64,000 bases of DNA from NCBI RefSeq assembly GCF_028372415.1, contig NC_092875.1, positions 406,549,239 through 406,613,238 of the forward strand, in the 5' to 3' direction. Position numbers and translations under genes: made by a program. The stretch comes from Notamacropus eugenii (lineage: Eukaryota > Chordata > Mammalia > Diprotodontia > Macropodidae). The notes beneath the pieces are model-generated. The model was given only the letters and a program-made list of their open reading frames with translations. It searched no databases and was not told the origin of the DNA. This document shows positions 1-10,890 of this stretch, in pieces. Every line of letters begins with the position of its first letter. The stretch's first letter is position 1.

Positions 1-92
1 GAGGCGTTATTGGCCCCATTTATCAACGACTGCTAGCCGCTAATAAACGGATCATGTTCAGTTCTTTACTGCTTCAGTCTACCTTTATTTCA
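1..92 (+). mobile_element. ERV LTR fragment (3' end of LTR)
   Basis: The window opens inside a retroviral LTR. An AATAAA signal lies at 42-47, and the block aligns base by base with the 3' part of the LTR at 43.56-43.66 kb (shared GAGG start, TGCTAGCC, AATAAA, GATCATG, CTCAGTC/TTCAGTC and TTATTT blocks). It ends in CA at about 92, where L2-like sequence begins. No internal retroviral coding sequence is visible here. Whether the upstream sequence beyond base 1 holds a solo LTR or a provirus cannot be seen. Confidence 0.6.
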
Positions 93-1715
93 CCTTCCCT
101 CCACCTCAACCTCACTCTGAGATGTTCATACAATTCATCTCATAAACACTCATAAATGCTTGGCCTGCATGATCCAGAAGTCTACTTCATTCCCCTTAAG
201 CCCATTTTTCTCTATCGTGACCTCGATTCACTCCACCCTTTCCTGTTTTCCCAGTCTGTCAACCCATCTTTTGGTCTCACCATCCTAATCTTGGCTCTAT
301 AATTAACTTTATAGTTAAAGTATTGTAACTTTATACAATCCTCTGCCTTTGAAACCCTGATGCCCTTGTTCTATCACCATTCTTGCCCTCCAGATTCAAG
401 CCCTTGATAACCCAAACCATCCACCTTTTTCACTACTACTCACATGCTGCTAATGCTACAAGAGAATTCACAGAACAGTACTCACTGGGTCCACTACAAA
501 TTTATTAAATCTATTTTTCACCAGATCCTCACTAATGAAAGGTAATAGTTTCACTGTTCTTTAACCAACTTTATATCTCACTTCCCAATAGTAGTCACTT
601 TAGACTTTCTCTCGTAAAGCCAGTTATAACACCAGACTTCTTCACAAAAGACCTTGTCTTATACTTTACAGTCTTATACTTTATACTTTTCCAGAGGCCA
701 TGTTGTAGAGCTCTCTCTTCTTCCCAAATTTATATCTCTGATTGCCTCAACATCATCCCCACCTTTCTACCCATATTCTCTTCTCCCTTGTTCCAGACTT
801 GGATGAAGAAATGGCCCTACTTCTCACTCAAGGCTAACCCCTCTACCTGCACACTCTTGATCTCCTCCATTCCCTCCAGGTCTTTGCCCTTGGAGAAAAA
901 AGGGAAGAGGGTCTGGAACAGACCCTTTCCAGTCAAACTCATAGGAAAACAAAAGCCATCTATATCCACCACCTCTCCCCTTTCTCACCTTCCATTCACT
1001 ATCAATATCTTATCATCTATCTTCACTTGACTAAAACTGCTCCTTGACGTTACCAATCATCTCTTAATTACAAATTCCAATGGCCTTTTCTCAGTCTTCA
1101 TCCTTCATGACTTCTATGTAGCATGTGCTGTTGTTCACCAAACTTTCCCCTGGACTCACTCTCTCCTACTTGGAATTTTCATGGCACTGCTCTCTCCTGG
1201 TTCTCTTCCAACGTGTCTGCCTGTCCCTCATTATCTATGCCCACCTCCTAAGTTTGAGCATACCTCAGGCCTCTGTTGGCCCTCTTCTCTTTTCTCTCTA
1301 CACTCTCCCATTTGGTGACCTTATCAACTCCCATAAGTTCAATTATTACCTTTACGCAAATGATTCCCTGAATTCTAGGCCCCAGTTTCCTCCTAAACTC
1401 ATCCCTCTTCCAAACTTGTTTCTTTCTACTGAGGGGACCACTATCCTTTTATTCATGCAATTTCAAAACCTCAAGTTATTCTCTACTTTTCCGTCTTCCT
1501 CACTCCCCATATCTACTCAGTTGCCAAGTCTTGTCAATTCTAACTCCAAAACATCTTTCATTTCTGATGCCTTCCCTTCATTTACATGGCCACCAAACTC
1601 AATCAATCCTTCACCACATCTGGCTTCAACTATTGTAATAGCTTTCCAAGTGGTTTTATTGATTGTAATCTTTGCTCTTTCCAAACTATTCTATACAACT
1701 GCCAAATGAATATTC
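93..1715 (+). mobile_element. L2-type LINE fragment (degenerate reverse transcriptase)
   Basis: A long pyrimidine-rich block that reads in broken frames as the C-terminal reverse transcriptase of an L2/CR1-clade LINE. Near 1255-1370 a readable stretch contains PQASVGPLLF followed by YLYAND, matching the family's PQGSVLGPLLF and Y-A-D-D catalytic region; the second D region is altered (YAND). Stops and frameshifts show that it is dead. An L1 fragment follows just after 1715, so the L2 3' tail is missing here. Confidence 0.75.
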
Positions 1716-1739
1716 CTAAAGGACATGCAACTCATGCTT

Positions 1740-2165
1740 TATTTGGTGGAGCTATGAATTTGTCCAGCTACTCTGAAAATCAATTTGGAATTATGCCCCA
1801 AAAGTTACTAAACTTGTTATTGACCCGGTGGTACTAGGTCTATAATCAGAAGAGATCAAAGAAAGAGAAAAGGAACCCATATTTGTAGCAGTTCTTTGTT
1901 TTAGTGGCAAAGAAAGGGAAACTAAGGGGAGATCCATTAATTAGCTGAACAAATTATGACTTGTGAATGTAAATAGAATGCTATTATACTGTAAGAAAGG
2001 AATGAGGGGACAGCTTCAGAGAAACCTGGAAAAGCCTTTATGAATCGGTACAATAACTCCTCAGCATAAACACCAAAATTACTGATTATACAATTCATTA
2101 ACAATGTTAGAAATTATAAAGTAAGGCCAAGTATTTAAAGTGTTTTTCCTCTGACAAAAAAGAGC
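1740..2165 (+). mobile_element. L1 ORF2 3'-end fragment
   Basis: Resembles the last part of marsupial L1 ORF2 and the start of its 3' UTR. It includes the 'ACTAGGTCTATAATC...GAGATCAAAGA' and 'CTATTATACTGTAAGAAA' blocks, which recur at 21.77-22.0 kb and 31.75-32.1 kb. It is diverged and truncated at both ends. The exact limits are approximate. Confidence 0.6.
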
Positions 2166-3171
2166 AGACAGACTTCCCACTATCACTTTAATTTTTTACT
2201 TCTCACTTGTGAAGCACATTCTTATCATTCAGTTCACTTAGGATACTTAAAAATCTCTTCTCAAGAATTCTCATCATCCTCTTTGAAAGACAAGGCTTCA
2301 AACAATTCTCTCTAGAAAAAGAGTTTTATCATGAGTTCTCTGGAATTGTGGTTAGTTACTGTGTTTATCAGAGTTCTTAAGTCTTTCAAAGCTGTTCGTC
2401 TTTATAATGTTGCTGATACTGCATAAATTGTTTTCCTGCTTCTAGCAGGACTTGCACCTAGCACAGTTCCTTAAACATAGTAGGTGTTAACAATTCAAAA
2501 CTACAAAAGTGGAAAGGGATGGACCATTAATCAAAATGACAATATTATACAGGTTTTTTTACTTGTTTTCAGAGAAATATACTTGGGGTTTGGGATTTTT
2601 TGGTTGTTGTTTTTGGGGGGTGATGGAGGTGGGAAGTGGTTCCTATCATGTCAAAACAAAACAATCAGTAATTTTTTTCTAATCAGTTACTGAATTTTTG
2701 TCCTAAAGTCCCAACTAATCCATTAAAATACTACGTAAATAAAAAATGCCTTCAGTGAAGCACATTAGGATAGGAATGGAGTAGAGATGGTGGGTCGGTA
2801 ATAAAAATGTTAGAGAAAGACAGAAAGGGATGACGATATTTTTCATTTATTTAGCTAAAGTCCAACCTGCCACACCTTATAAATCAAGAGCAGTAAGTGA
2901 TTTTTAATAAGAAGTGATTTTTGTTTTAATGTACTTGAGCATCAAGAAGGGGAATAATGACCTTACTTTTTCAGTAAGTGGAAATATTTTTGTTTGAAAA
3001 CTAACAGTAAGCAATCAAACTTTCTCCCTAGTGCCTAAAATATTCCCAAGAGCAAGGATATGAAATTAAAACTGCCAGGATGCTACCAGGGTCTGGAGAG
3101 AGAGGTTCAGTGAATTTAGAGGTTCACGGGACAACGAATCTGGATAAATGAATTGTAGACCCCTTTCCCCC
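2166..3171. other. Stretch without recognised gene
   Basis: AT-rich sequence with no convincing coding frame, splice-flanked exon or repeat that I recognise. A short open stretch on the plus strand near 2484-2693 is a low-complexity T/G-rich translation and is not supported as a gene. Confidence 0.5.
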
Positions 3172-3292
3172 TAAGCTGACTGAGTGACTTAGGGCTAGTA
3201 AGTGTCAAAGATCAGATTTGAACCCAGGAAGATGAGTCTTGCTGACATCAGACCTGGTACTCTAGCTAATGAACCACCTAGCTACTCCCCAA
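3172..3292 (-). mobile_element. tRNA-derived marsupial SINE (5' part, antisense)
   Basis: Reads as the complement of the common marsupial SINE. It has the 'GACTTAGGGCTAGTAAGTGTC', 'GATTTGAACCCAGGAAGATG' (RNA polymerase III B-box-like) and 'CCACCTAGCTACTCCCC' blocks. Only the tRNA-related half is present. Confidence 0.7.
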
Positions 3293-3301
3293 GCCTCTTG
3301 C

Positions 3302-3500
3302 CAGGAGTGGGGAACCTGCGGCCTTGAGGCCATATATGACTCTGTAGGTTCTCAAGTGCAGCCCTTTGACTGAATCCAGACTTCACAGAAGAAATTCTTT
3401 TATTAAGGGGATTGAATCCAAATGGATTCAGTCAAAGGGCCACACAATCAAAAGGTCACATGTGACCTTAAGGCCACAGGTTTCCCACCCTCCACAGTCT
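3302..3500. mobile_element. hAT-type miniature inverted-repeat element
   Basis: The left end reads CAGGAGTGGGGAACCTGCGG and the right end is its approximate complement ('CCACAGGTTTCCCACCCTC'). Inner arms also pair ('GCAGCCCTTTGACTGAATCC' against 'GGATTCAGTCAAAGGGCC'). CAGGGGTGGGGAACC-type termini are typical of non-autonomous hAT elements. It has no coding capacity. A second copy is split into two pieces at 39707-39783 and 42646-42745. Confidence 0.7.
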
Positions 3501-3804
3501 AACCTGTAATGAAACTAACTACAGGGAAACACTTCTGAACTGACCTGATCTTGGGCAACACTGAAGTTATCCCAAAGTTAAAACACTCTTCCCACAAATC
3601 ATTTGACATCCTGTCTTTTACTCAATTTTCCAATTAAGGAAAGTGGTTCAGGGGTCTCCCTGAGAAGATTTTGCTGTCTTCCTTTAGGCTGTGTCAAACC
3701 ATGCACGTGTGTGTGTGTGTGGAAGTCCCACTGTTCTGAAGAACTGCTAGCCCCTTGGCAACTGCCCATCAGCTGCTTCTAATTATACTTTTTATCTTCC
3801 AGCC
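3501..3804. other. Stretch without recognised gene
   Basis: No gene seen. Contains a short (TG)n run near 3706-3720. Confidence 0.5.
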
Positions 3805-4018
3805 TTGCCTTATGATTTATTGTCATTAGTCACGTCTGACTCTTTGTGATCGTGCTTGGGGTTTTCTTGGCAAAGACACTAGAGTGGTTTGCCATTTCCT
3901 TCTCCAGTAGATTAAGGCAAATTAGAAGTTAAGTGACACAAGCAGTAAGTAGTAAAGCCACAATCAAGGTCAGCTCTTAAGAGTCTTCATGCTGAATTCC
4001 ATCCACTACACCACACAG
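3805..4018 (-). mobile_element. tRNA-derived marsupial SINE (antisense)
   Basis: Complement of the SINE body: 'GTCACGTCTGACTCTTTG', 'GGTTTGCCATTTCCTTCTCC' and a degraded tRNA-like head ending near 4018. Same family as the copies at 4188, 13605 and 27520. Confidence 0.7.
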
Positions 4019-4187
4019 CCATGTTATGACTTCTGGGCTGCTCATTTGAGTTGAACAAAGCAGTATCTAAATGGGAGGACTTTTGAGAGATAGAAAGAAA
4101 CTGAGTATTCCTCCCCAGCTTCTCCTTCCACTGGGCTGTGACAAAGAGAGGTAGGTAGAGGATGGGTAGAGGTGGTTCTGGCAGTTT

Positions 4188-4443
4188 GTTGTTGTTATTT
4201 AGTTGTTTTTCAGTCACGTTCAGCTCATCACGATACCATTTTGAGAGTTTTTTGGCAGAGATAGTGGTTTGCCATTTCCTTCTCCAACTCACTTGACAAG
4301 TAAGGAAACTGAGGCAAACAAAGTTAAGTGACTTGCCTAGGATCAAACAGCTAGTAAGTGTTTGAGGCCAGATTTGAATTCAGAAAGATGAGTCTTGCTG
4401 ATTTCAGGCCCAGAGCTCTATGCACTGGGTCAACTAGCTGCCC
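4188..4443 (-). mobile_element. tRNA-derived marsupial SINE (near full length, antisense)
   Basis: Runs from the 'GTTGTTGTTATTTAGTTG' tail through 'GCCATTTCCTTCTCCAACTC', 'GGAAACTGAGGCAAACAAAG' and 'AAGTGACTTGCC' to the 'CAACTAGCTGCCCC' head. It is a nearly complete copy on the minus strand, lying just upstream of the HAL1 insertion at 4520. Confidence 0.8.
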
Positions 4444-4519
4444 CAACTGGCAGTTTAGTGCAAGACAAAACACTCCAGAGGTGGCTCTATCAGTTGGAGC
4501 CTTAAAAAACACTAAGGCA

Positions 4520-7446
4520 GGGGGCAGAGCCAAGATGGCAGAGTAGAGGCAGGGACTTGCCTGAGCTCTCCTCCAAATACCTGTAAAAAATGACTCTGAA
4601 CAAATTCTAGAGCAGCAGAACCCACAAAAAGGGACAGTGAAACAAATTTCCAGCCCAAGACAACCTGGAAGGAATACAGGAAAGGTCTGTTGCACCAGGA
4701 TGGGAGAGGATCTAGCATGGGCCACACCAAGAGAGATTCAGCCCCAGGGAACCTGGAGCGGGCCTCAGGGGATTGAATCACTGGTAACTGTGGCAGTTTC
4801 CAAACTTCTCAACCCACGAACACCAAAAACAACTTAGTCAGTTAAGTCAGTAAGAAAGTGCTGTCAGACCTGGGTGAAAGAAGAGTGCAATTCAGTCCTG
4901 GCCCCAGCAAACCAGGAGCAGCCTTTGGGAGTGACTCAATCAGCAATGACAGCAGCAGCTGCTGCTTCCAGAGCTCTAAGCCCACAGATGGAAAGAGGGT
5001 CAAGCAACTGGTCAAAAGAAAATTATAGGGGTCGCTTTGCTGGCACTGAGGCAGGACTCTGTTGTTTTGCCTATGTTTGGATCTGGGTCATAGTCAAGGG
5101 TGGCAGTCATGGGATGTGGAGGAACCCTGGCGTAGTGGCCACAGTGGAGGGAAGAACAGTCCTCACAGTTCCAGGGAAGAGAAGAATTCTTGTGGTCACT
5201 CAGACCAGAGCACAGACCAGGGAAAAGTAAACATCCCTCCTTATACCATACTGCCTTGGAAGAACTGAAAACTTACAGGTCCCTAGAATTATCTCTGAAA
5301 ACAGCTGCAAAAAACCCCTAAAGCTTGGGACAATGCACCATTCACACTGGAAGCAGAGCCCTACCTTAACAAAGAGTTGAAAGGTCAAGTAATAGTCTGG
5401 AAAAATGAACAAACAATGGGGGAAAATCCTCAGACAACAGAAACCTACTTTGATGACAAATAAGATCAAAACATATGCTCAAAAGAAAACAAAGACAAGG
5501 CTCCTACAGCCTCCCAGAAAAATATGAATTGATCTCAGACCATGGAAGAGCTCAAAAAACATTTTGAAAATCAAGTAAGAGAAGTAGAGGAAAAATTGGG
5601 AAGAGAAATGAGAGTAATGCAAGAAAATCATGAAAAATGAGTCAACTACTTTCTAAAGGAAACTCCTAAAAATGCTGAAGAAAATAACACCTTAAAAAAT
5701 AGACTAACTCAAATGGTAAAAGAGATCCAAAAAGACAAAGAGGAAAAGAATGTCTTAAAAAGGGAGAATAGACCAAGTGGAAAAGGAGATCCAAAAGCTC
5801 ACTGAAGAAAATATTCCTTAAAAATTAGAATGGAGCAAATGGAAGCTAATGACTTTGTGAGAAATCAAGAAATTATAAAACAAAACCAAAAACTAAAAAG
5901 TAGAAGAAAATGGGAAATATCTCACTAGAAAAACAACTGACCTGGAAAATATGTCCAGGAGAGATAATTTAAAAATTATTGGACAGTCGAAAAGCGATGA
6001 TCAAAAAAAGAGCCTACATATCATCTTTCAAGAAATTATCAAGGAAAACTGCCCTGATATTCTAGAATCAGAGGGTAAAATGGAAATGTAAAGAATCCAC
6101 CCATCAGCTCCTGGAAGAGATCCCAAAAGGAACACTCCTAGGAATACTGTAGCCAAATTCCAGAATTCCCAGATTAATGAGAAAATATTGCAAGCAGCCA
6201 GAAAGAAACAATTCAAGTATTGTAGAAACACAATTAGGATAACACAAGATTTAGCAGCTAAATCCCTTAGCTACACTAAGGGATCAGAGGGCTTGAAATA
6301 GGAAGTTCCAGAGGTCAAAGGAGATAGGATTAAAACCAAGCATCACCTACCCAGCAAAACTGAGTATAAAATCTCAGGAGAAAAAAATGAATATTCAAAG
6401 AAATAGAGGATTTTTGAACATTCTTGATGAAAAGACCACAACTGAATAGAAAATTTGACTTTCAAACACAAGAAACAAGAGAAGCATGAAAAGGTAAACA
6501 AGAAAGAGAAATCATAAGGGACTTACTAAAGTTGAACTGTTAGGATTCCTACATGGAAAGATAACATTTGTAACTCTTGAGACTTTTCTCAGTATTAGGG
6601 TATTTGAAGGGATTATATACATATAGACAGAGGACACAGTGTGAGTTGAATAAGAAGGCATGATATCTAAAAAAAATAAAAACATGGGGTAAGAGAGGAA
6701 TATATTGGGAGGAGAAAGGGAGAAATGGAATGGGGCAAATTATCTCTCAAAAAAGAGGCAAGAAAAAGTTTTTTCAATGGAGGAGATAAGGAGAAAGGTG
6801 AGAGGGGAAAAGTGAAGCTTACTCACATTACATTTGGCTTAAGGAGGGAATAATATGCACACTCAATTTGGTATGAAAATCTATCTTACACTACAGGAAA
6901 GTAGGGGAGAAGGGGATAAGTGTGGTGTGGGGGAGATGACAGAAGGGAGGGCAAATGGGAGAAGGGAGTAATTAGAAGTAAACACTTTTGGGGAGGGACA
7001 AGTTCAAAAGAGAGAATAGAATAAATGGGAGGCAGGATAGGATGGAAGAAAATATAGTCTTCCACAACATGACTATTATGGAAGTCTTTTGCATAACTAC
7101 ACATATATAGCCCATATTGAATTACTTACCTTCTCAGTGGAGATGGGTGGGGAGGGAGGAAGAGAGAAACAAGTTGGAATTCAAAGTTTTAGGAATGAAT
7201 GTTGAAAATTGCTTTTGCGTGCAACTGGGAAATAAGAAATACAAGGTAATGGGGTACGGAAATCTATCTTGCCCTACAAGAAAAGAGAGAAGATGGGAAT
7301 AAGGGAAAGGAGGGGTGTGATAGAAGGGAAGGCAGATTGGGGGTAGGGGTGATCAGAATTCACGGTATCTTGGGGTAGGGGGAGGGGAGAGATGGGGAGA
7401 AAAATTGGAACTCTAAATTTTGTGGAAATGAATGTTGAAAACTAAA
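4520..7446 (+). mobile_element. Half-L1 (HAL1-like) retrotransposon, old copy 1
   Basis: Begins GGGGGCAGAGCCAAGATGGC and has an A-rich/AT-rich 5' UTR to about 5530. A badly broken ORF1-like region (about 5530-6490) follows, then a purine-rich 3' UTR ending in an A-rich tail at about 7446 that has grown into a TA microsatellite. No ORF2-like sequence lies between ORF1 and the 3' UTR. The 3' UTR contains a repeated module ('AAATCTATCTTRCMCTAC' at about 6879 and 7259). It belongs to the older 5'-UTR subtype shared with the copies at 24643 and 39784. No clear target-site duplication was found. Confidence 0.8.
5530..6490 (+). pseudogene. Degenerate HAL1 ORF1
   Basis: In broken frames this encodes the ORF1p coiled coil (MEELKKHFENQVREVEEKLG-like), then LENMSRRDNLKIIGQ, the NTPRNTVAKFQNSQ-like RNA-binding segment and the ITYPAKLS C-terminal box. 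Many stops and frameshifts make it non-functional. It aligns along its length with the intact frame at 50459-51547. Confidence 0.8.
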
Positions 7447-7454
7447 AATAAATT

Positions 7455-7504
<50 letters not shown>
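7447..7504. repeat. (TA)n microsatellite
   Basis: An almost pure TA run with one CA interruption, grown from the A-rich tail of the adjacent HAL1 copy. Confidence 0.95.
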
Positions 7505-7505
<1 letters not shown>

Positions 7506-7507
<2 letters not shown>

Positions 7508-7790
7508 CCTCATTCTTATGATCCAAGACAATTACAAAGGACTCATGACGAAAATATGCTATTCACCTGCAGAGAGACAAGTGGTGAAGTTTCATTTTCT
7601 CACTTTTTTATTGTTGCTTTTTTAATTTTGCAATATCGCCAATATGAAAATATGATTTGCATGATTTCATCTGTATGATTGATATCATCTTGCTTGCCTT
7701 CTCAGTGGGTGAGGGAGGGGCTGAAGCAAGGGAGATAATTTGGAACTCAAAATTTAAAAAGGCTATTAAAATTTAATTAATTATTTTTTA
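7506..7790 (+). mobile_element. L1 3'-UTR fragment
   Basis: Contains the L1 tail blocks 'ATGATCCAAGACAATTACAA', 'TTGCATGATTTCATCTGTAT', 'CTTGCCTTCTCAGTGGGT' and 'TTTGGAACTCAAAATTT', followed by an A-rich end. It is heavily 5' truncated. It matches the 3' end of the L1 at 22.08-22.37 kb. Confidence 0.75.
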
Positions 7791-7839
7791 AAAAGAAGAT
7801 GATCCAGCCCCTGGGGTGGAAGCCATCATCTTTTTAATT

Positions 7840-8180
7840 GTCCTACATTCCTCCTTCTCAAAGAGGACTGATGACATTACGGGAGTGATATCTTGACTTG
7901 GTGTTCATTGGATTTAAGTGAGGCAGAGCTACCCAAAGCCATCAGCCTAACTCTCTCCTGTGCAGTCAAGACAAAAGACAAGACAACCCGCAAGGGCCCC
8001 AGCATGCAGTGGATGACCTGGCCTTTCTAAATTAAGGCCTTTCCCAAGTCTCATTTTGATTGAGGCAATGTCCATTCAGTGACTAAGGGCTAGGTAAGAA
8101 GTGAGACAAAAGATTGCCCAGTTGACCAACAGAAGGATATCTACCTGAGGAGGAAAACCCTTCAACTTTCTGGCCAGAGC
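7840..8180 (-). mobile_element. SINE/RTE-related repeat (antisense, diverged)
   Basis: The block 'GAGGACTGATGACATTACGG...GTGATATCTTGACTTG...GGATTTAAGTGAGGCAGAGC' resembles the complement of the 3' half of the long SINE at 21438-21761, whose tail reads 'GATGGCATGGTCTTCTTCAG'. Limits are approximate. The following 8181-8355 sequence is not assigned. Confidence 0.45.
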
Positions 8181-8359
8181 AGAAAACAATGGCTATTCAC
8201 CCTCATTCTAAGCCAAAAAAACCTAAAGAATGAGCCGCTGAGGCCTGGACAGGGAGCTTTTATTTGGCTATTCAGTAAAAGCCAGAATGGTTTGAGTTTA
8301 AAGGCCTAGTCAAATAGCCCCATTTGAAACACAATGTGCTTTTATAAAAGTTTATTTTT

Positions 8360-8472
8360 CCAAAGCTTTGTATATGGTTTCAGTCATGTCTTACTCTCCA
8401 TGATCCTATATCAGTCTTTCTGACTCCAGGCCCAGAGCTCTGTGCACGATGGCTCCACCTAGCTGCCCCAAA
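8360..8472 (-). mobile_element. tRNA-derived SINE fragment (antisense)
   Basis: Contains 'TCAGTCATGTCTTACTCTCC', then jumps to 'CTGACTCCAGGCCCAGAGCT' and 'CTCCACCTAGCTGCCCC', so the middle of the SINE is deleted. Confidence 0.65.
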
Positions 8473-8814
8473 AGCTATATTTCAAGAAATCATAAATGAA
8501 AACCACGTAGAACAAAAAGGAAATTGTTCCAACTTTTTGAAAAAAAAATTTTTTTTAATTAAAATTAAGTAAATAAAAATTATGTAAGTAGTCAGTGACA
8601 GGCCTGGTCTTTTGATCCCAAATCCAGTGTTCTTTCCACCATCACACAACAATACTAACTGGGCATTCCACTGTTTTACCAACAGAAATTGAACTTTGGT
8701 CTCAACAGCAACAAATCTCAAAACATAGATCAAAACATTTCTCAAACTCTAGCCTTAAGAGCTAGAAAAACTAAAAACAAAGCTCTATATAAAACAAAGA
8801 GCATCCAGGTGAAC
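8473..8814. other. Stretch without recognised gene
   Basis: No supported gene. A minus-strand open frame (8482-8745) has no homology I recognise and carries a poly-F/K run from a T/A tract. Confidence 0.4.
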
Positions 8815-8992
8815 AGAGTATCCGGCCTGAAGTGAGAAAGATTCATACCTGGGCAAGTCACTTAGCCCTGTTTGCCTCAGTTTCCTCATCTGTAAAATGA
8901 GCTGGAGAAGGAAATGGCAAAACACTCCAGTATCTTTGCCAAGGAAACCTCAGATGGGGTCACAAAGAGTTGGACATGACTGAACCACAACA
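8815..8992 (+). mobile_element. tRNA-derived marsupial SINE (5' part lost)
   Basis: Contains 'GGGCAAGTCACTTAGCCC', 'GTTTGCCTCAGTTTCCTCAT', 'GAGCTGGAGAAGGAAATGGC' and 'CACAAAGAGTTGGACATGAC'. Sense copy. Confidence 0.75.
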
Positions 8993-9189
8993 ATATAAAA
9001 CAAATGTCCAAAGAACTGAATGTTTTCAAAGCACTGGGGGAATTGCCAAAAAAAAAGAAGTAGGCAGATTACCACCAGTTTTTTTTAAGATCAGAGTGGC
9101 CTCTCTGAGCCTTCTCATCTGAAGTCAGCAGCTACACCTCCCAAGGGTCATACTCCTCTCTTCTTGAATGTAGTATGTCTAATGCCCCC

Positions 9190-9400
9190 ATCCCAGATCA
9201 TAGGATCAGCAATATAGAGTTATAAAGCTGAAAGGCCTTTGGAGGCCTAATCCAACCCACTTGTTTTACAGATGGGGAAACTAAGTCTCAAAAGCTCTCC
9301 TAAGATTTTCACAAATAAGCATCTGAAGCAGGCTTCTAAACCTAATTAGTTTGTTGTTGCTTTTAATCCAGAGTCAATGTTCTGTCCACTACACCACGGT
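9190..9400 (+). mobile_element. MIR-related SINE ('gaggaaactgag' type)
   Basis: 'AGAGTTATAAAGCTGAAAGG', 'CCTAATCCAACCCACTTG' and 'TTTACAGATGGGGAAACTAA' match the ancient marsupial MIR/MIR3-like pattern, which is repeated at 32640 and 55645. Diverged. Confidence 0.55.
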
Positions 9401-9404
9401 ATTG

Positions 9405-9600
9405 AGAAGAGCATGAGTCTTCAAGAGAAACGGGTTCAAATATGAACTAAACTAAACCCTGAACAATTTCCTTTATCTCTCAGGTTCCTCGTCTTTAGAA
9501 AGGAAATAATAATATTTACACTCTATCTCACAGAGATGTTTAGCAGAAAGAGACTTGTTAAACCTCCAAGTACACAGAGAAATAGAAGCAATCTTTATTA
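9405..9600 (+). mobile_element. MIR-type SINE
   Basis: Contains degraded MIR head, core and tail elements ('AGCATGAGTCTTCAAG', 'CTCAGGTTCCTCGTCTTTAG', 'ACTCTATCTCACAGAGATG'). Old copy. Confidence 0.5.
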
Positions 9601-10570
9601 CTATCACATAGCAGCCAAATGTCTTACTTCAAACCACTTCCCTTACCAATGAGAAATCAGCAATTTCATCAGCTCCTTCTTCTCCTGACAGACCCAACAG
9701 GTCCAGAATCTCAGAGATCTCTTCTCTGCTGACTCCTGAATGATCCAAAACTACATTCCTTGTCCAAGGAGAAATATGACTAATAAAATATGACTAATAA
9801 AATTCTGCAATTCTTTAGCTTCACCCTGCTGTCTCAGAATGACCCACCAGCAACTCAACAAAAGATATAATTAGTAATGATTTGACCTAAGGAAACAGTT
9901 GAATCATTTAGAATTTAGATGAAGCACTAACCTCAAGCAGTGTCCTTCGGTGACTGCAGATGAGGACTACCTTCTTTACTCATTCTCTGTCCTCCTAGCA
10001 TAAGTCAAGTCCAAGAAAGGTCTTTGGGGCTTTAACTTACTCACTTTTAAGCAAGATACAAATTTCCCCTGGGCAACCTCCTTGGGAACTTTCTGGGAAA
10101 ACAGTACTTTGGTTTTGGAAGTCCACCCCCACCCTATCACAGTGATTATTGATTTAAAATAAAAGGTGGAGTACATTATTATGACTTTAAGCAATTATCT
10201 CATTTTAAATTTCATTTTCTAATCTTACAGGAATCTGAATTCTGAAATAAGCAACTTTTTAAAATAATATTTTCAGTAGGCTTACAGAATTGTTACTGAA
10301 AGCTTCTGTAAGTGGATTTGAGGTAATTTCTGATACTGCTCACCTCACAAAAAGGGGAAACTATACAGCATCCTCATTTTTTTTCAAATGAGCAAGTAGA
10401 AAATGAGAAGAAAAATATAATCAGGGTATAGATGACCCTAGAAATAGGTTAAGAAATGCTAATAAATATGACAATTAAATCTTTATGGAGAGTCCAGAAA
10501 ATAATGAGAATTAAAGAAATGTGTAATATGAGGTAAAGTGAGGGAGGTGAAGAAGCCCAAAAGCATGTGG
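9601..10570. other. Stretch without recognised gene
   Basis: Apparently single-copy AT-rich sequence. I see no exon with convincing homology or splice context. Confidence 0.45.
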
Positions 10571-10571
10571 A

Positions 10572-10815
10572 AAGAGAGAGAGAGGGAGAGAGGGAGAGAG
10601 GGAGGGAGGGAAGGAGAGAGGGAGAGAGACAGAGTCAGAGACAGAGACAGAGAGAGAGAAAGAGAGAGACAGAGAGAGAGAGGGGGGAGGAGGGAGGGAG
10701 AGAGAGAGACAGAGTCAGAGACAGAGAGAGAGAGACAAAGAGAGAGGGAGAGAAGGAGGGAGGGAGAGAGAGAGACAGAGTCAGAGACAGAGACAGAGAC
10801 AGAGGCAGAGAGACA
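10572..10815. repeat. GA-rich low-complexity tract with higher-order units
   Basis: About 240 bp of nearly pure purine on the plus strand. It is built from GAGAGG/GGGAGA runs, with a 'GACAGAGTCAGAGACAGAGA' unit at about 10627, 10708 and 10778. Translations of either strand are R/E- or S/L-rich and are not genes. It is inserted next to a MIR. Confidence 0.95.
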
Positions 10816-10819
10816 GAAA

Positions 10820-10890
10820 GCTGAGTTTAGAGTTTGAAAACCTAAGTTCGAATCCTGTCTCAACACTTAACACCTATGTAACTATGCTGT
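10820..10890 (+). mobile_element. MIR-type SINE, left part (split by an LTR)
   Basis: 'GAGTTTGAAAACCTAAGTTCGAATCCTG...TATGTAACTATGCTGT' is the head of a MIR copy. It resumes at 11497 after the LTR with 'GTCAAGTTACTTTACATCC' and 'TTTTCTCATCTGTAAAATAG'. Confidence 0.7.

Noticed and set aside
1125..1709. 194-codon plus-strand frame
   Set aside because: L2 reverse-transcriptase relic (PQASVGPLLF, YAND) with flanking frameshifts; not a cellular gene.
10483..10866. Ser/Leu-rich or Arg/Glu-rich open frames
   Set aside because: Translations of a GA/CT low-complexity tract.
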